Notes under the pieces: model-generated
What the model saw: the letters and a program-made list of their open reading frames with translations, nothing else
Told to the model about the DNA's origin: nothing
Database searches by the model: none
Made by a program: the position numbers and the translations under genes
Shown here: piece by piece, positions 53,701 through 61,818 of the stretch
Layout: each line of letters starts with the position of its first letter
Position numbering within the stretch: position 1 is the stretch's first letter
Origin: Labilibaculum sp. DW002
Lineage (GTDB): Bacteria; Bacteroidota; Bacteroidia; Bacteroidales; Marinifilaceae
Direction: 5' to 3'
DNA length: 64,000 nucleotides
Assembly (NCBI RefSeq): GCF_029029525.1
Contig: NZ_JAKJSC010000001.1
Location: 930,001-994,000, forward strand

Positions 53701-55547
53701 GAAACTTGAGCATAAAAATTCTCTCCATTAGAAACAATTCTATTATTAGGACTATTCACCGGTTGAGTTAAAGCCAAATCATGAAACCACGTTACCACAA
53801 AGCCATTATTGCTAGTAATAGCAGGCTCTAATAAGGTTAAATCTACGTTAGAAACAACTCCAGAATTGTAATTATCTTCACACAATATAATGTTTTGATC
53901 CACAGCCATCGGCAGAGCGTTTACGGTATAGGTAACAACTGCAGCATTAGAACAAAATCCATCATTTACTTCAACCCAAAACTGCTGTCCATTGGTAACA
54001 CTTACATTTGTTGGCGTACCAATTAAAGTTGTGAGACTTGCATCAGAATACCAGATGTAAGTTGTTCCAGCTTGTCCATTCACAGCAGTTTCATTAATTG
54101 TAAGATCTACACCACTCGCTATTCCAGTTCCTGCAGCATCTTCCCAAACGGTTACGGTTTGATCGTTTGCAACAGGTAAATCCCGAATTGTTATTGCTTG
54201 AGTCACATTATCTGTTCCTCCAGAAATTAAATTTACCTCTAAATTAACACTGTAGGTGTTCGCACTCGAATACACATGATTCACAGTAAATGGACTTGTA
54301 TTTGAGGTGGTACTATTTCCATCTCCGAAATCCCATGTAGCGCTACTTATATTCGCTAAATCAGAAGTTATTGTGAACTCAGTATTGTCACCAACACAAT
54401 CAAATTGATAGGCAAACTCTAGGGTAAATATGCTAGTAACAAAATTAGGCAATCCTAATTGGCATCTCCTTCCAGCTAAGTTCTTTGAATCAGCAACAAA
54501 ATTGGCTCCTGCACCTGCAACATCAGGATTGTTAATCACATCTAAATTTAGACTGCCTGTGGTGCCATTTGTATTCGTTTTAGCCATATAGATTCGATTA
54601 TCTGGGGCTAATTGCAAAGCTCCATACAACCAAGTACCACTTCCAATGACTTGAGCTGAACTATTAATTGTAGACTGATTATTTGAAGAAATATTGAATT
54701 GATATAAGTCTCCAGCCGAAAAGGAACTTACATATAAGTATTCTCCAGAGGGTGAAAATTCAACACCATAAGGCGTAGTGTAATTATTTAATTGAATTGG
54801 ATTCGACACCACTCCAGTATTGGTATTGAAATCAAAAAGCTCAACTCGGTCTTGAGTATAAATAGCGACTGCCAATTTTGTCCCATTCGGAGAGGTTTTC
54901 ATATAACCAATTGCTGTTCTTCTATCGCTGTTATGCCTTACCCCAATTGTACTAATCGTAGGAGTTCCAACTCCAGCTGCACTTAGTTGATAAGCATAAA
55001 AATCCCGACTATCATACAAATGCATTAAAATCCAAAAATCAGTTCCGTTAGCATGCTTAACTGCTGTAACTTTTTCACAAACCTCATTACCATTTAAAAC
55101 AGTATTTTTAACCGTTACTGCTCCCAATCCACCATTCATTGACAAATCGACAATGGAATAATTTAAACCATTTCGTAATGCATTTTGGTGCGCATCTACT
55201 GTGAAAATATAATAAAGAATAGTACTTCCAGGTTGTTGAACTATGATTGAAGACTGTGTTGCGGAAGAATTGCCATCTAATCCATTCCCATTTGCCATTA
55301 CAGCATGGTTCTTATTATATACTGTAATGCCATCTGTATAAAACAATAAATCTCCTTGTGCATTGCATACTGTTGAACATCCCTCTTCAGTATCCAAACT
55401 TCCATTCGTTAAGGCAACTGCAGGATCAACATTAAAATCTAATCCAGCATTTTCGCCAAAATACCAAACTCCTGCCTGTCCCTGACCAAACAAAACGGAA
55501 GGAGAGAAAAATGTAAAAAAGACAACTATGCGAAAGAGAAATTTCAT
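50775..55547 (-). CDS. 1590-aa type IX-secreted repeat protein with gliding-motility-type C-terminal domain
   Basis: A signal peptide (ending LFGQ) precedes a propeller-like N-terminal part (WYFGENAGLDFN, about 25-370) and a PKD domain (about 375-455: FGDGNSTTSNTSPFTVNHVY). Eleven repeats of about 85-90 residues follow, each with a WED/CED-type signature (VWEDAAGTG, LCEDNYNSG, MWEDSFGSG, and so on) and a TWFTD-like strand. The end is a gliding-motility-associated CTD (IFVPNAFTPDGNGVNDTFGP, MFIYNRWGELIYQF, GVYVWVLIIN). It is probably an extracellular adhesin or matrix protein anchored through the type IX system with its PorP/SprF partner next door. Confidence 0.93.
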   Translation of the reverse strand: MKFLFRIVVFFTFFSPSVLFGQGQAGVWYFGENAGLDFNVDPAVALTNGSLDTEEGCSTVCNAQGDLLFYTDGITVYNKNHAVMANGNGLDGNSSATQSSIIVQQPGSTILYYIFTVDAHQNALRNGLNYSIVDLSMNGGLGAVTVKNTVLNGNEVCEKVTAVKHANGTDFWILMHLYDSRDFYAYQLSAAGVGTPTISTIGVRHNSDRRTAIGYMKTSPNGTKLAVAIYTQDRVELFDFNTNTGVVSNPIQLNNYTTPYGVEFSPSGEYLYVSSFSAGDLYQFNISSNNQSTINSSAQVIGSGTWLYGALQLAPDNRIYMAKTNTNGTTGSLNLDVINNPDVAGAGANFVADSKNLAGRRCQLGLPNFVTSIFTLEFAYQFDCVGDNTEFTITSDLANISSATWDFGDGNSTTSNTSPFTVNHVYSSANTYSVNLEVNLISGGTDNVTQAITIRDLPVANDQTVTVWEDAAGTGIASGVDLTINETAVNGQAGTTYIWYSDASLTTLIGTPTNVSVTNGQQFWVEVNDGFCSNAAVVTYTVNALPMAVDQNIILCEDNYNSGVVSNVDLTLLEPAITSNNGFVVTWFHDLALTQPVNSPNNRIVSNGENFYAQVSTGTQTSVATVNYTIESLPEGNSVSVQMWEDSFGSGSASGVDLTAYNTQVAGANNIVWYQDAAFTIPIANPTNMLVNDQDIFYGFIDNGVCLNQGSIQFTVRSSPIANDLSIEVCEDTFGSGTATNVDLSLLNAAVNGGTPSTVDWYNDSGLTNAVVNPSNVTVSNGQLFYTLVQSGGETNSSIVDYTVNALPIANNQSIVEFEDVPGSMISLGVDLTFYNNTILGGAFNTLDWYLDAALTNLVTDPTNHDVTDGDVYYVLVSNGSCVNVAIVDFSVVNTPIARNVFPVICEDTEGSGSANIDLTLLENQINEGNGDTFAWFTDWPTEPNGLPINAVPDPTNVIVNDSDRFFAAVSDAINTNVGIVEYSVNSLPNASDQTTDVWEDSFGTGTATGINLLAYNSLISSTAGATIFWYSDIASTLPVVTPGNLSVVTGSIFYAMIDDGNCQNQATLTFNVRNLPEANNLQIQLCEEVMGSSSIASYDLSQLETAVNNDPGTLKEWFFDVGLTLAVPSPMSTTVSDGDSFYVRVSFGTESNVGQVDFTINALPNVQNYQVTLCEDIFNTLQVQGEDLAFYEPNITTLTTGSLIWYSDPAYSNPVINTGNVLVSNGDIFYVRVWDGTCENFAELSFDIVALPQTTTVNEMFCEDTFGSGIATGVNLTDYNLQVSNDPNAAIQWFEDDQLIIPVSDPLNVTVSNQSSYYVLAVNANACENSGRLNFILNPLPEAIDLSLGLCEDVSGEGEVKNYNLSNLNNQVSTDPSVTVSWFEDVDLLVPIANPLNHTILSSSSVYAKIENGCSNAAIVDFTINEKPIFDLGQDTTIFYTETKILTPSIDIKFLPGTYIWQDGSTASTFTVVEEGKYALEYTDLNSCVGTDSIMVYMDRYRIFVPNAFTPDGNGVNDTFGPSITGDITGEDVEMFIYNRWGELIYQFTDLGQGWDGTYKGKIASTGVYVWVLIINGKARQDGNVSLIR

Positions 55548-55677
55548 TTGCTATTTATCTTTACAAACCTACAATAGTAGAAATGTTTAGTTATGCTTAA
55601 AATCTGATTTACTTTCAGTTATATACAATTTACAAAATATATTTAACCAATGAATTAGAACTTGTTTATAATAAATA

Positions 55678-55722
55678 AAAATCAGGCAATATTCACATTA
55701 GCTATGATAATTACCTGATTTT
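55678..55722 (-). terminator. Terminator of the small HTH gene
   Basis: AAATCAGG-C-AAT and ATT-A-CCTGATTT pair with one mismatch, downstream of the small HTH gene on the minus strand. Confidence 0.6.
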
Positions 55723-55750
55723 AATATTTGTTTATCAGCCTTATTATAAA

Positions 55751-55939
55751 TTAGCTTAGGCCTAAGTAATCGAAGAGTTTTGATTTAACTGTTGTAGTCA
55801 AAGGTCGTTTCCCATTTAGAATATAAGACAAATACACATCGGTAATACCAATAATTTTGGCAACTTTCTTTTTCTTATCATCAAGAATTCGAAGTCTGTC
55901 TTTAATTCTAACCAAATCGTTCTGAACATCCTGCTTCAT
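55751..55939 (-). CDS. Small Cro/C1-type helix-turn-helix protein
   Basis: A 62-aa protein with only a five-helix HTH of the Cro/lambda-repressor kind: KKVAKIIGITDVYLSYILNGKRPL places helices 2-3 around VAKIIGIT / YLSYILNG (given in parts). It has no other domain. It could regulate neighbours such as the repeat protein, but nothing in the sequence proves it. Reliable as a gene through the clean start and its own terminator. Confidence 0.7.
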   Translation of the reverse strand: MKQDVQNDLVRIKDRLRILDDKKKKVAKIIGITDVYLSYILNGKRPLTTTVKSKLFDYLGLS

Positions 55940-56096
55940 AAACTTCAGTTTTTAATTATATAATTGAGTATTAAGGTTTCATTTTTCTTAATTTGAACTG
56001 GAAACAAATGAGTAAAGCATTTGCCTCCAGATTCAAACTAGTTTTGTAAATTGAAATCAATCTACATGGTTGGTTTTAAGTGAATAGAGCTAAATA

Positions 56097-56462
56097 TTAG
56101 TTCGGACTGTAATCCAATCCAGAACCAATAGCCTTTTTTAATTCGAAAATACGAAGTTGCTTTTGCAGCAATTCATAATTCGTATGAAGTGCTTTCCGGT
56201 TATCAAGTTTAGAGGTATACTCTTCACGATCGACCGTAATCACAACTTTGGTTTCTTTAAAATGATCGTTAATATATTTAAGCATATCTAAATTAGACAA
56301 GGCTTTTAACGGAATAATAACCAAATCAATTGTGGTCTGATTAAGAATAATTTCAGTTTCCGTTGGGTCATCAGCAAAATATGCTTTTGCGTCCAAGCTC
56401 TGAATATATTCTTTCAGCTCATCAATCAGTAATCTATTTTCTTTTATAAATAAGATATTCAT
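56097..56462 (-). CDS. Degenerate receiver-domain protein (no phospho-acceptor)
   Basis: The 121-aa protein (ATG at 56462) has the alternating pattern of a CheY-like receiver: MNILFIKENRLLIDELKEYI, then TIDLVIIPLKAL, VVITVD. The acidic pair at strand 1 is replaced (FIKEN), and the phospho-acceptor Asp at the end of strand 3 is Pro (DLVIIPL). It therefore probably cannot be phosphorylated and acts as a binding or decoy domain. The last residues form a helical tail (NYELLQKQLRIFELKKAIG). The longer frame from 56507 is less likely. Two candidate regulator sites lie 175-300 bp upstream. Confidence 0.7.
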   Translation of the reverse strand: MNILFIKENRLLIDELKEYIQSLDAKAYFADDPTETEIILNQTTIDLVIIPLKALSNLDMLKYINDHFKETKVVITVDREEYTSKLDNRKALHTNYELLQKQLRIFELKKAIGSGLDYSPN

Positions 56463-56636
56463 TGGTTTCTCTGATGAAGGAAGACGGATAAAACTATTTC
56501 CTCCCATATTAATATATCCATTACTTTATTAGCGATTCAACAAAATCTATACTATCAATCAGCATGCCGCAAACAACAACTCTCTAACTTAATGATACTT
56601 ATCCCGTTTGTGCGTCAGATTTACCTAAATATCTCC

Positions 56637-56652
56637 TATCCACTAACGGATA
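56637..56652. promoter_or_regulatory. Candidate response-regulator site, copy 1
   Basis: TATCCA-CTAA-CGGATA: a 16-bp inverted repeat matching TATCCR-N4-CGGRTA, centred about 180 bp before the start of the degenerate-receiver gene. Confidence 0.5.
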
Positions 56653-56726
56653 TTTAAGTTTAAGAAAAATAAAACTTTGAATGTAACAAGCTGATATACT
56701 TGACACCTGTCAAAATCAATAAATTT

Positions 56727-56758
56727 TATCCATTTTCGGATACAATGAAAAACGGATA
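56727..56758. promoter_or_regulatory. Candidate response-regulator sites, copies 2 and 3 in tandem
   Basis: TATCCA-TTTT-CGGATA (56727-56742) is followed with no gap by a half-site ending AAAACGGATA (56743-56758). The distance from the downstream start codon (about 265-296 bp) suits an enhancer of a sigma-54 activator. Confidence 0.5.
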
Positions 56759-56849
56759 TCAATATATCGATTGAAAAAATTATTTAGGAATTACTTTAGC
56801 TGAGTACGAGTAAAATGTTTAAAACTCTGGCAAATTGTGAATAAAAAAA

Positions 56850-56874
56850 AATACCTGATTAAGAATCAGGTATT
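56850..56874 (-). terminator. Terminator of the response-regulator gene
   Basis: Perfect 11-bp arms AATACCTGATT / AATCAGGTATT with a 3-nt loop. The hairpin overlaps the stop codon and is followed on the minus strand by an U-run. Confidence 0.85.
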
Positions 56875-58258
56875 ACATTTCGATTTTATATTTTTTTATT
56901 CTTCTATCGAGTGATTGCCATGTGATATTGAGAAGATCTGCTGCTTTAGATTTATTATTATTCGTACGTTCTAGTGCTTTCTTAATACAATCTACTTCTA
57001 CTAGTTCTAGGTCTAAATTATCATCTGTGGCAAAATTAATTTTCTTCTGTTCCTCTTTCGGGTGAGACAACTGAAAATGTGACAAGCTTAAGCGATTGGT
57101 ATCGCAAATAATTACTGCACGCTCAACCATATTCTTCAACTCTCTAACATTGCCAGGAAATTGATAGGCCAATAAGCGTTTTATCACTGCTCCATCAATT
57201 TCATTAATGTTTTTCCCCATTACGCGGTTAAAATATTTCACAAAATAATCCAGTAGTAAAGGAATATCCTCTTTCCTTTCTCTTAGGGGATCAATATGAA
57301 TAACAAACGAGCTAATTCTATGATATAAATCCAACCTAAAACCCTTTTCTGAATGCAGCCCTTCTATATTTTGATTGGTTGCTGCAATAATTCTTGTATC
57401 AAAAGGGATTTCAACGTTCGATCCAACTTTCATAATTTTTCTATCTTCCAAAACCCTCAAAAATTTGGTCTGAAGATTTAATTGCATATCGCCGATTTCA
57501 TCAAGAAATAAGGTCCCATCATTAGCTGCTTCAAACCAACCCGTTTTTGTGTCCGACGCTCCTGTAAATGCACCTTTTGTATGTCCAAAAAATTCACTTT
57601 CGAATAATGATTCTGGAATGGCGCTACAATTTACAGCATAAAAGCAATTATCCTTACGATTGCTTAGGTAGTGAATTGCACGAGCCACCAATTCTTTTCC
57701 AGTACCACTCTCGCCAGTAATTAAAACCGATGTATTATCCGCTTTTGCAACCTTACTGATTAAATTGATTAAGTTTCTCATTTGAGGGCTATCTCCAATA
57801 ATTTCATAGCCCATTGCTTCATAAAACTCTTTTGTAATTATTGAATAATTCCTCTTGATCTCTATCAAGCTTTTATTTAAATGGATAAATTTTTTGGTTC
57901 TTTCTATCGCACTTTCTACTTCACTAAGTCTAAATGGTTTTGTGAAGAAATCTAAAGCTCCCAATCGCATAGCATGGATAACTGAATCCATTTCACTATA
58001 ACCACTTATCATGATAACTTCAATTTCTGGAAAGTCTTCTTTAATTTTTTCAAGAACATCTAAGCCACTCATTTCAGGCAGATTTACATCAACAATAGCA
58101 ATATGGATATCATTAACTTCCATAATATTGAAAGCTTCAGATGGACTACCTGCCTTGAAAATTTTAAAGTTAGGGTCTATTAGAAATTCACTAAGCTCAT
58201 CTCTAACTAGTTGCTCATCATCTAAAATTAATATTCTAAGATTACTTATCGACACCAT
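56873..58258 (-). CDS. NtrC-family sigma-54-dependent response regulator
   Basis: Receiver (about 1-120, phospho-acceptor Asp57 in [11 protein letters not shown]), AAA+ domain (about 150-385) with Walker A GESGTGKE, the sigma-54 contact loop [12 protein letters not shown], Walker [11 protein letters not shown] and the arginine-finger region [10 protein letters not shown], and a Fis-type HTH at the C-terminus ([28 protein letters not shown]). All catalytic residues look intact. It activates sigma-54 promoters when phosphorylated. It follows the kinase gene by 22 bp in the same operon. Its targets are unknown; the 16-bp inverted repeats upstream of both neighbouring genes are the best candidates. 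Confidence 0.95.
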   Translation of the reverse strand: MVSISNLRILILDDEQLVRDELSEFLIDPNFKIFKAGSPSEAFNIMEVNDIHIAIVDVNLPEMSGLDVLEKIKEDFPEIEVIMISGYSEMDSVIHAMRLGALDFFTKPFRLSEVESAIERTKKFIHLNKSLIEIKRNYSIITKEFYEAMGYEIIGDSPQMRNLINLISKVAKADNTSVLITGESGTGKELVARAIHYLSNRKDNCFYAVNCSAIPESLFESEFFGHTKGAFTGASDTKTGWFEAANDGTLFLDEIGDMQLNLQTKFLRVLEDRKIMKVGSNVEIPFDTRIIAATNQNIEGLHSEKGFRLDLYHRISSFVIHIDPLRERKEDIPLLLDYFVKYFNRVMGKNINEIDGAVIKRLLAYQFPGNVRELKNMVERAVIICDTNRLSLSHFQLSHPKEEQKKINFATDDNLDLELVEVDCIKKALERTNNNKSKAADLLNITWQSLDRRIKKYKIEM

Positions 58259-58280
58259 TTTTATGATCTTTTACCAATAA

Positions 58281-60737
58281 TTAATTCTTCTCAAAGTTTA
58301 CTTCCTTTTTGCTACTTTCAAATTCATGAGGCAAAATTAATGTCATCTCAGTATACTCACCCTTTTTGCTATCCACTGAAATTCGGCCATTCATTTTCTG
58401 CACAATACCCTTGCTAATGTATAAACCTAAACCAGATCCAATACCAGATTGCTTTGTTGTAAAGAATGGTTCAAAAATATAATTCAGGTTATCTGGAGAT
58501 ATACCACAACCATTATCTTTGATAGAAATAAGCACCTTCTTGTCATCTAAGTTTGTTGCAATATTTATGTATTTATTTTCTGAACTTAAATCTTTAAACT
58601 TTTGCTCAATTGACTCATAAGCATTATTTAATACATCACCTATAACTTTCTGCAACTTATATTTATTTCCCATGACATAAAGGTCATCTTTAGATTCCTT
58701 AAAAGTCCATTCTATTTTACTATTCTTATATTGTTTTTGAGCTAAGCTTACAGCTATTTTAATGATATTATTTACATCGATTAACTCTTTGGTACTCTCT
58801 TTTTGTGAGGAGTTATAAATCCCAATTTGAGATAAGTATTTTTTAATCCGATCAATATCAACGAAAACCTGAGAACATTTTTCCCGAATATAATCTTCAT
58901 CAATTTTATTCATAGACAAACGCAACAAAAGATTATCCATTATCATCGAAATCCCAGTTAGAGGTTGATTTATTTCATTAACCATGGAAGTAGCCATCTT
59001 TCCAAGAGACTCCAGCTCTGATTTTTTCAGCAACAGCTGACGATGAAAATCATTAACCTTCAACTCCTTATCAACTTTTTCCTTAAGTTCAATTGTGCTT
59101 TTTTCGAATTCTTTCTCCTGTCTCTTTAATCCTGTTATGATAGTTTTATATTCCGCTGTATCTTCTGCCAAATCGCCATCACTAGCTATTTCCATCATCA
59201 TTCCACGAACACATTTCTTCTTATCTCCAATAATAGGATGCGCCGCTAAAACAATGCGTTTTTTCTTATTTTTTCTGGTAACAACAGACAATACCTCAAA
59301 GACAAATCTCTTCTCTAAATGACATGCCTTCAATACTTTCTTAATTTTCGAATCGTCTTCAAAGAATTGTAAAAATTCAACCCCTTTGGTCTTTTTCAAT
59401 TCAGTGCATTCCAGAAAATTACAGGCAAATTCGTTCACGTAACTAAAATGATTGTGTTCATCTAACTCAAAAATAGCCTTATCGACATAAGCCTCATTTT
59501 CAAGACTTAAACTTTCCTTAAAAGTCATTTCCAATGCCTTTTCTTGCGAAAGATCACAAACCAAGCCAAACAAGTTTAAAATGTCTTCTGATTCATCATA
59601 TTCACTATAAATCTCTATTTTGAAATGCTTTAGTGTTCCATCCGTGTAATTATATCGATGTTCAAATTCTATTTTTTGATTCTTTTGAGGAAAGTTTAAT
59701 AACATCCTTTCTATAGCATTTCGATCTTCGATATGTGTTTTTAATTTTATCTGATCGAATAAACTCTGTTCCAAATCGCTAGATAATTCGTAAAGACGCA
59801 TAAATTCATCCGAACCACGAATAATTTTTGAATAAGAATCCCATTCAAAGCTTCCGATACTAGTCTTTTTTTGAATTTTCCTTAGAACATCTTCCTTTTT
59901 AATTAAGGATTCTGTCATTTTTTTCCGATCAGATACATCGCGGCCTATCGCTAGAAAACAAGTATCCTCGAATTCGATTTTTTTGTAAATAGTCCATTCA
60001 AGACATACACAATTTCCATCAGAATTTACAAATGACTCTTCGAAAATAGTTACTCTATTCTTACCATTTAGATTCTCTACTCCTTTACTGATTTGTTCTT
60101 GCAAAAAAAGACTGATTTTTGACAAGGGATCCTTAACAATACCATCAATCGTATAATCAAAAAAATCAGTAAATGCCTTATTGGCAAAATCGACCCTTTT
60201 CTGGCTATCCATTTTCAAAATTAACTCCGATTGCCCTTCCAAAATCGAACGATAATCAGACGCCAAGTTGCGCAATCTGCTCTCTAAAAGATTTTTTTCC
60301 TGTAAAGCAATTGTTAACTTCTCATTTTGAGTCTCTAACAAACGCCTATTGGTATATAAATCAAGAAAAATATTTACCTTATTCAGCAATATTGCGGTAT
60401 CAAAAGGCTTCATTATAAAGTCGACTCCGCCACATTTATAACCTTTAGATTCACTTTGTTTATCTAGAAATATTGCAGTTAGGAAAATGATTGGAGTGGA
60501 TTTGTTCACAATACCACTTCTAATTTTCTGCGCCAACAAAAAACCATCCATTTGTGGCATTTGAACATCAAGAATAATAAGTGCATATTCTTTTTTTTCA
60601 ATATCCTGTAAAGCTTTAATAGGCGACTGAATTAACTCCATACCAACCTCTAGCTTACCAAGTAAAGCTCTAAGTAGTTCAAGGTTTTCCGGACGGTCAT
60701 CAACTATCAATAATTGAGGAGTAAAATCCAATTCCAT
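58281..60737 (-). CDS. PAS/receiver histidine kinase-like protein with His-to-Asn H-box
   Basis: 818 aa, with an N-terminal receiver (Asp57 in IILDVQMPQMDG), three PAS-like regions (about 160-270, 285-400, 415-525), a coiled linker and a HisKA-like helix pair followed by HATPase. The ATPase motifs are intact (DVLNNAYES with Asn704/705, DNGCGISPD, GIGSGLGLYIS). In the H-box the His normally in HEINQP is Asn587 (SMVNEINQPLTG; codon AAT), so classical autophosphorylation is not expected. The protein is probably soluble, without transmembrane helices. It is followed 22 bp later by the sigma-54 response regulator. It may receive phosphate on its receiver, act as a phosphatase or work with another kinase. 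Confidence 0.9.
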   Translation of the reverse strand: MELDFTPQLLIVDDRPENLELLRALLGKLEVGMELIQSPIKALQDIEKKEYALIILDVQMPQMDGFLLAQKIRSGIVNKSTPIIFLTAIFLDKQSESKGYKCGGVDFIMKPFDTAILLNKVNIFLDLYTNRRLLETQNEKLTIALQEKNLLESRLRNLASDYRSILEGQSELILKMDSQKRVDFANKAFTDFFDYTIDGIVKDPLSKISLFLQEQISKGVENLNGKNRVTIFEESFVNSDGNCVCLEWTIYKKIEFEDTCFLAIGRDVSDRKKMTESLIKKEDVLRKIQKKTSIGSFEWDSYSKIIRGSDEFMRLYELSSDLEQSLFDQIKLKTHIEDRNAIERMLLNFPQKNQKIEFEHRYNYTDGTLKHFKIEIYSEYDESEDILNLFGLVCDLSQEKALEMTFKESLSLENEAYVDKAIFELDEHNHFSYVNEFACNFLECTELKKTKGVEFLQFFEDDSKIKKVLKACHLEKRFVFEVLSVVTRKNKKKRIVLAAHPIIGDKKKCVRGMMMEIASDGDLAEDTAEYKTIITGLKRQEKEFEKSTIELKEKVDKELKVNDFHRQLLLKKSELESLGKMATSMVNEINQPLTGISMIMDNLLLRLSMNKIDEDYIREKCSQVFVDIDRIKKYLSQIGIYNSSQKESTKELIDVNNIIKIAVSLAQKQYKNSKIEWTFKESKDDLYVMGNKYKLQKVIGDVLNNAYESIEQKFKDLSSENKYINIATNLDDKKVLISIKDNGCGISPDNLNYIFEPFFTTKQSGIGSGLGLYISKGIVQKMNGRISVDSKKGEYTEMTLILPHEFESSKKEVNFEKN

Positions 60738-60913
60738 AGGCTAAAAGGTTGAGTAACATGAACCAAAATAGAAAAAAAATACCCTTGCAGGGCATACCAT
60801 TTTATTCCATGAGGCTTGTTTAATCAAAATTAAAACTAAACCAATTAATAATCAACCCCTTTATGATTAAAGCCCTTATAAACTACTTAAAAATACTGAT
60901 ATTAACGATCAAC

Positions 60914-60929
60914 TATCCGAAAACGGGTA
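60914..60929. promoter_or_regulatory. Candidate response-regulator site upstream of the kinase gene
   Basis: TATCCG-AAAA-CGGGTA fits TATCCR-N4-CGGRTA found twice before the degenerate-receiver gene. It lies about 180 bp upstream of the kinase start codon and just after the epimerase-like gene's stop codon. Confidence 0.5.
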
Positions 60930-61808
60930 CTAAGATTTTCTGGATGAGTAATTCACAATTGAAGAAATTGCTTGAATTAACTTGGGATATTTGAAGCGAA
61001 AGCCTGTATTTAAAAGGCGTTGAGGCAAAACCTTTTGTCCAGAAAGAAATACGTTTGCTCCATTTTTAAATAAAAAGCGAAGAACCGCTGATGGAACCCC
61101 AAAAATGGTTGGTCTATTTACTGTATTTCCAAGCTCTTTTGTGTAATCAAAATTTGATGTTAATTGAGGAGCAACGAGATTATAAACTCCAAGTATTTTA
61201 GTATTAGATATTGCATAGACATAGGCATTTATCAAATCATCAATATGGATAAAAGGAAAAGCTTGTTTGCCATCACCAAGTTTCCCTCCAAGTCCTATTC
61301 GAAATATAGGTAAGCTACGAGCAAGCACTCCCCCATGTCCACTTAGAATAATCCCTAATCTAAAAATAATTGTCCTAACATCTTTTGCCAATTTTTCAAT
61401 AACAGGCTTCTCCCAATCTAAACACAAATTGCCTAAAAAATCATTTGAATAATGTGTACTCCATTCATCATGAGTGTGAATGGAATCGTATATACCCACA
61501 GCAGAAGTTGAAATTACTAGTTTGGGCTTTTTATCCATCAAAGCTATTGCACTTGTAAGATTTCGCGTTGTAAGCACTCGACTATCATAAATCCTTTTCA
61601 TATTTTTGCTTGTCCAGCGACAAACAATAGAGGCACCTGCAAGATTAATGATCACATCACAATCGCCAATGTATTCCGACAAAGATTGAACTTCACCGTA
61701 TAAATAAGAACGAGGAATCTTAAGAATATCCGCATGAAACTCCTTCTTTAGCCTTTCACTCAACTGCGAACCAACTAATCCAGAACTTCCAGTTATTCCT
61801 ATTTTCAT
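60930..61808 (-). CDS. TIGR01777 family NAD-dependent epimerase-like protein
   Basis: A short-chain-reductase-like Rossmann protein: KIGITGSSGLVGSQLSERL (Gly-rich dinucleotide site), INLAGASI, then WSxxxKRxIxDSRV (TSKNMKRIYDSRVLTTRNL) and PFIHIDDL. The ATG at 61808 gives 292 aa and starts 10 bp after the cdaA stop. The longer frame from 61826 would overlap cdaA. The substrate of this family (YfcH-like) is unknown. It is co-transcribed with cdaA. Confidence 0.9.
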   Translation of the reverse strand: MKIGITGSSGLVGSQLSERLKKEFHADILKIPRSYLYGEVQSLSEYIGDCDVIINLAGASIVCRWTSKNMKRIYDSRVLTTRNLTSAIALMDKKPKLVISTSAVGIYDSIHTHDEWSTHYSNDFLGNLCLDWEKPVIEKLAKDVRTIIFRLGIILSGHGGVLARSLPIFRIGLGGKLGDGKQAFPFIHIDDLINAYVYAISNTKILGVYNLVAPQLTSNFDYTKELGNTVNRPTIFGVPSAVLRFLFKNGANVFLSGQKVLPQRLLNTGFRFKYPKLIQAISSIVNYSSRKS

Positions 61809-61818
61809 ATTTCTAAAT

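Larger units (their letters stand above)
56508..56872. promoter_or_regulatory. Control region of the degenerate-receiver gene
   Basis: This 365-bp stretch contains two full copies of a 16-bp inverted repeat (56637-56652 and 56727-56742), a half-copy directly abutting the second (56743-56758), and the response-regulator terminator at its left-hand (higher) end. No sigma-54 or consensus promoter was recognised. Confidence 0.45.

Noticed and set aside
58974-58979. Frameshift or annotation error as an explanation for Asn in the kinase H-box
   Set aside because: The reading frame is continuous on both sides of the codon AAT, with all later kinase motifs in frame. A single-base sequencing error cannot be excluded but is not indicated.
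56508-60930. Sigma-54 promoters (GG-N10-GC) before the signalling genes
   Set aside because: I scanned the upstream regions by eye; the closest candidates have GG and GC separated by the wrong distance.
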